From contig WYBX01000062.1 in assembly GCA_011525695.1 (NCBI GenBank), positions 1 to 51,799 of the forward strand: a stretch of DNA of 51,799 bases, written 5' to 3'. This document shows positions 50,318-51,799 of the stretch, one piece after another (the first letter of the stretch is position 1; every line of letters begins with the position of its first letter). Origin of the DNA: Verrucomicrobiia bacterium (GTDB lineage Bacteria > Verrucomicrobiota > Verrucomicrobiia > Opitutales > Opitutaceae). Both the position numbers and the translations under genes were made by a program. The notes below the pieces were generated by a model, which worked only from the letters and a program-made list of their open reading frames with translations, was not told the DNA's origin and ran no database searches.

Positions 50318-51439
50318 ATGAAACGCCGCGATTTCGTCCGTCTCGCCGGCAGTGGCATGGCCGCCAGCGCCCTCGCCGATACCCTGGTCGCCGCCCGCGT
50401 GGCGCAGAACCCCGGCACGACCCAGCCTGCCCCGGATCCCGCGAACGCCAAGGTGAAGTTCCACGTCGGGACCCAGCACGGCGATTCCGATGCCATTCTC
50501 GAGGCGATGGCCGCCTTCGGCTGCAATCACATCTGCAGTTCGCTGCCGTCGCCGCGGATGGATGAGAAATGGTCGGTCGAGTCGCTCAGCCGACTGCGCG
50601 AACGGGTCGAGTCACACGGGCTTTCGCTCGACATGGTCCCGATCACCATGACCTCGGCGCCGATCGAGCGGGCGCAGATGCCGGCAATCTTCCTCGACCA
50701 GAATCCGGAGCGGGATCGGGCCATCGACGACATCTGCATGCAGATCCGGAATTGCGCCCAGGCGGGAATCTTCGCGGTAAAGTACAACTTCACGGTCATC
50801 GGCATTCCGCGCACCGGCCGGGCCCCGGGCCGCGGACCGTCGACCTACAGTGAGTACATCCATGCACGCGACACGATGAAGGACGTACCGACCCTCCTTG
50901 GCCGGGTGGATGCCGACACCTACTGGGAACGGATCACTTACTTTCTCGAGCGGGTTGTCCCGGTGGCGGAGGAATACCGCGTCCGGCTGGCCTGCCATCC
51001 GCAGGATCCCGGTGTGCCGCGCAACTACCGGGGCATCGAGGAGGTCCCGCTCGCCACGCCCGCCGGCCTCCGCCGGTTCGTGTCGATCAAGGCGAGTCCC
51101 TATCACGGGCTGAACTTCTGCCAGGGAACCGTCGCGGAGCAGCTGGAGCGGCCGGCGGAGCAGATCTTCGACGTGATTCGGAGCCTGAAAGGAAGGATAT
51201 TCAACGTGCACTTCCGGAACATCGAGGGCGGCTACCTGGACTTCCGGGAAACCTTCATCGACAATGGCGACGTCGACATGCTCCAGGCGGCGCGCGTGTA
51301 CAAGGAGATCGGTTACGACGGCATGCTGATGCCCGATCATGTGCCGCACGTGGACGGCGACCCCGAGCATCTGCAGGGCTTCGCCTTCGCGATCGGGTAC
51401 ATCAAGGCGATCATCGCGGCCGTCTCCGCCGAGCCGTAG
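50318..51439 (+). CDS. Tat-exported mannonate dehydratase-like TIM-barrel protein
   Basis: A 373-residue protein. MKRRDFVRLAGSGMAASALA is a twin-arginine signal. The mature part is a TIM barrel like UxuA/xylose-isomerase-like proteins, with metal-site-type motifs VRLACHPQDPGVP, HGLNFCQGTVAE, FNVHFRNIEGGYLD and GMLMPDHVPH. UxuA dehydrates D-mannonate in the cytoplasm; an exported version would have a different substrate or role. The start at 50318 is preferred because GAAGGA lies seven bases before it, while ATG 50312 is too close. The CRISPR array starts at the base after its stop. Confidence 0.85.
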   Translation: MKRRDFVRLAGSGMAASALADTLVAARVAQNPGTTQPAPDPANAKVKFHVGTQHGDSDAILEAMAAFGCNHICSSLPSPRMDEKWSVESLSRLRERVESHGLSLDMVPITMTSAPIERAQMPAIFLDQNPERDRAIDDICMQIRNCAQAGIFAVKYNFTVIGIPRTGRAPGRGPSTYSEYIHARDTMKDVPTLLGRVDADTYWERITYFLERVVPVAEEYRVRLACHPQDPGVPRNYRGIEEVPLATPAGLRRFVSIKASPYHGLNFCQGTVAEQLERPAEQIFDVIRSLKGRIFNVHFRNIEGGYLDFRETFIDNGDVDMLQAARVYKEIGYDGMLMPDHVPHVDGDPEHLQGFAFAIGYIKAIIAAVSAEP

Positions 51440-51799
51440 CCGCGCCCCGCTCGTGAAAGCGGGGCGATATTTCGCGGCGGTGCAACCCTCCGACATTCGT
51501 GCTGTTTCAATCCGCGCCCCGCTCGTGAAAGCGGGGCGATTTTCGTCGCTCGCGCCATCGTACAATTCCTTGAGGTTTCAATCCGCGCCCCGCTCGTGAA
51601 AGCGGGGCGATTTGCGCCCACATCGCGCATCCGTTCGCATTGGATGTTTCAATCCGCGCCCCGCTCGTGAAAGCGGGGCGATGCCACGGCGCGGTCTTGC
51701 TTTCCCAGACTTTGCGGTTTCAATCCGCGCCCCGCTCGTGAAAGCGGGGCGATCCCCATGGAAGCGCTTCCCCTTCAATCCGCGCCCCGCTCGTGAAAG
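51440..51799 (-). CRISPR. CRISPR array, 37-bp repeats, continues past window end
   Basis: Four full identical 37-bp repeats at 51504-51540, 51575-51611, 51646-51682 and 51717-51753, a 29-nt partial repeat at 51440-51468, and a repeat cut by the window end (51772-51799, first two bases differ). Spacers are 35, 34, 34, 34 and 18 nt. Read on the minus strand, the repeat ends in GGATTGAAAC and forms a 9-bp stem (cgccccgct/agcggggcg), as in type I arrays such as I-C or I-G. The decayed repeat at 51440 then marks the leader-distal end, so leader and cas genes should lie beyond 51799. No cas gene is in the window. Confidence 0.97.

Overview
The window is high-GC bacterial DNA that reads like a chromosome segment from the phylum Verrucomicrobiota, probably family Opitutaceae. 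This is inferred from gene content and style, not from a database search. The clues are a PVC-type lipoprotein in front of ResB/CcsA, a secreted protein with a repeat domain common in Verrucomicrobia, a FecR/CHASE2-cyclase gene set, small hydrophobic Opitutaceae-like proteins, and intergenic spaces filled with palindromes and 'cacagag/ctctgtg' or 'cgctaatctgcgctgat' repeats. No rRNA operon, insertion sequence or prophage was seen. Genes lie on both strands, mostly singly or in short operons.

Layout. 1-2.6 kb: rlmN, a small membrane protein and a lone receiver-domain protein. 2.6-6 kb: hexuronate catabolism (uxaC and a UxaE-like tagaturonate epimerase). 6.3-16.5 kb: tex, a TerC protein, an AEC transporter, an HI0933-type flavoprotein, an LTxxQ periplasmic protein, an ABC exporter pair, a small zincin and a SYLF protein. 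16.8-20.5 kb: a System II cytochrome c maturation operon (lipoprotein-ResB-CcsA). 20.7-22 kb: a degenerate acylphosphatase-like gene divergent from a hydrogenase-maturation-protease-like gene. 22.1-26.4 kb: three consecutive c-type cytochrome genes with 19 heme-binding motifs in total, ending in a CbcL-like fusion of an 11-heme cytochrome c to a membrane cytochrome b. 26.5-31.4 kb: a hybrid kinase without its phospho-accepting histidine, a dienelactone hydrolase, a threonine/serine dehydratase, a candidate small RNA and tRNA-Leu(TAG). 31.4-36.9 kb: gene remnants, a YycJ-type MBL hydrolase, pyruvate kinase, an ECF sigma factor and a secreted protein. 37-41.8 kb: a metal-homeostasis island (P1B ATPase, His-containing lipoprotein, CobW-type GTPase with a His-rich insert). 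42-44.8 kb: two overlapping regulators and a secreted TonB-C-like protein. 45-49.9 kb: beta-barrel, FecR protein and CHASE2 adenylate cyclase, the last cut by an in-frame TGA. 50.3-51.8 kb: a Tat-exported mannonate-dehydratase-like protein, then a CRISPR array running off the window end.

How it works together. UxaC and the UxaE-like enzyme would take galacturonate to fructuronate. The mannonate-dehydratase-like protein resembles the later UxuA step but carries an export signal. ResB/CcsA would attach heme to the multiheme cytochromes a few kilobases away, which look like a quinol-oxidising, outward electron-transfer chain. The ATPase, lipoprotein and GTPase fit handling of a soft or transition metal. 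The cyclase/FecR/barrel operon looks like an envelope-sensing cAMP module.

The most unusual points are the CbcL-like cytochrome set, several signalling or maturation proteins that keep their fold but lack catalytic residues, the interrupted cyclase, a family of long perfect or near-perfect palindromes, and the CRISPR array whose last visible spacer is only 18 nt.
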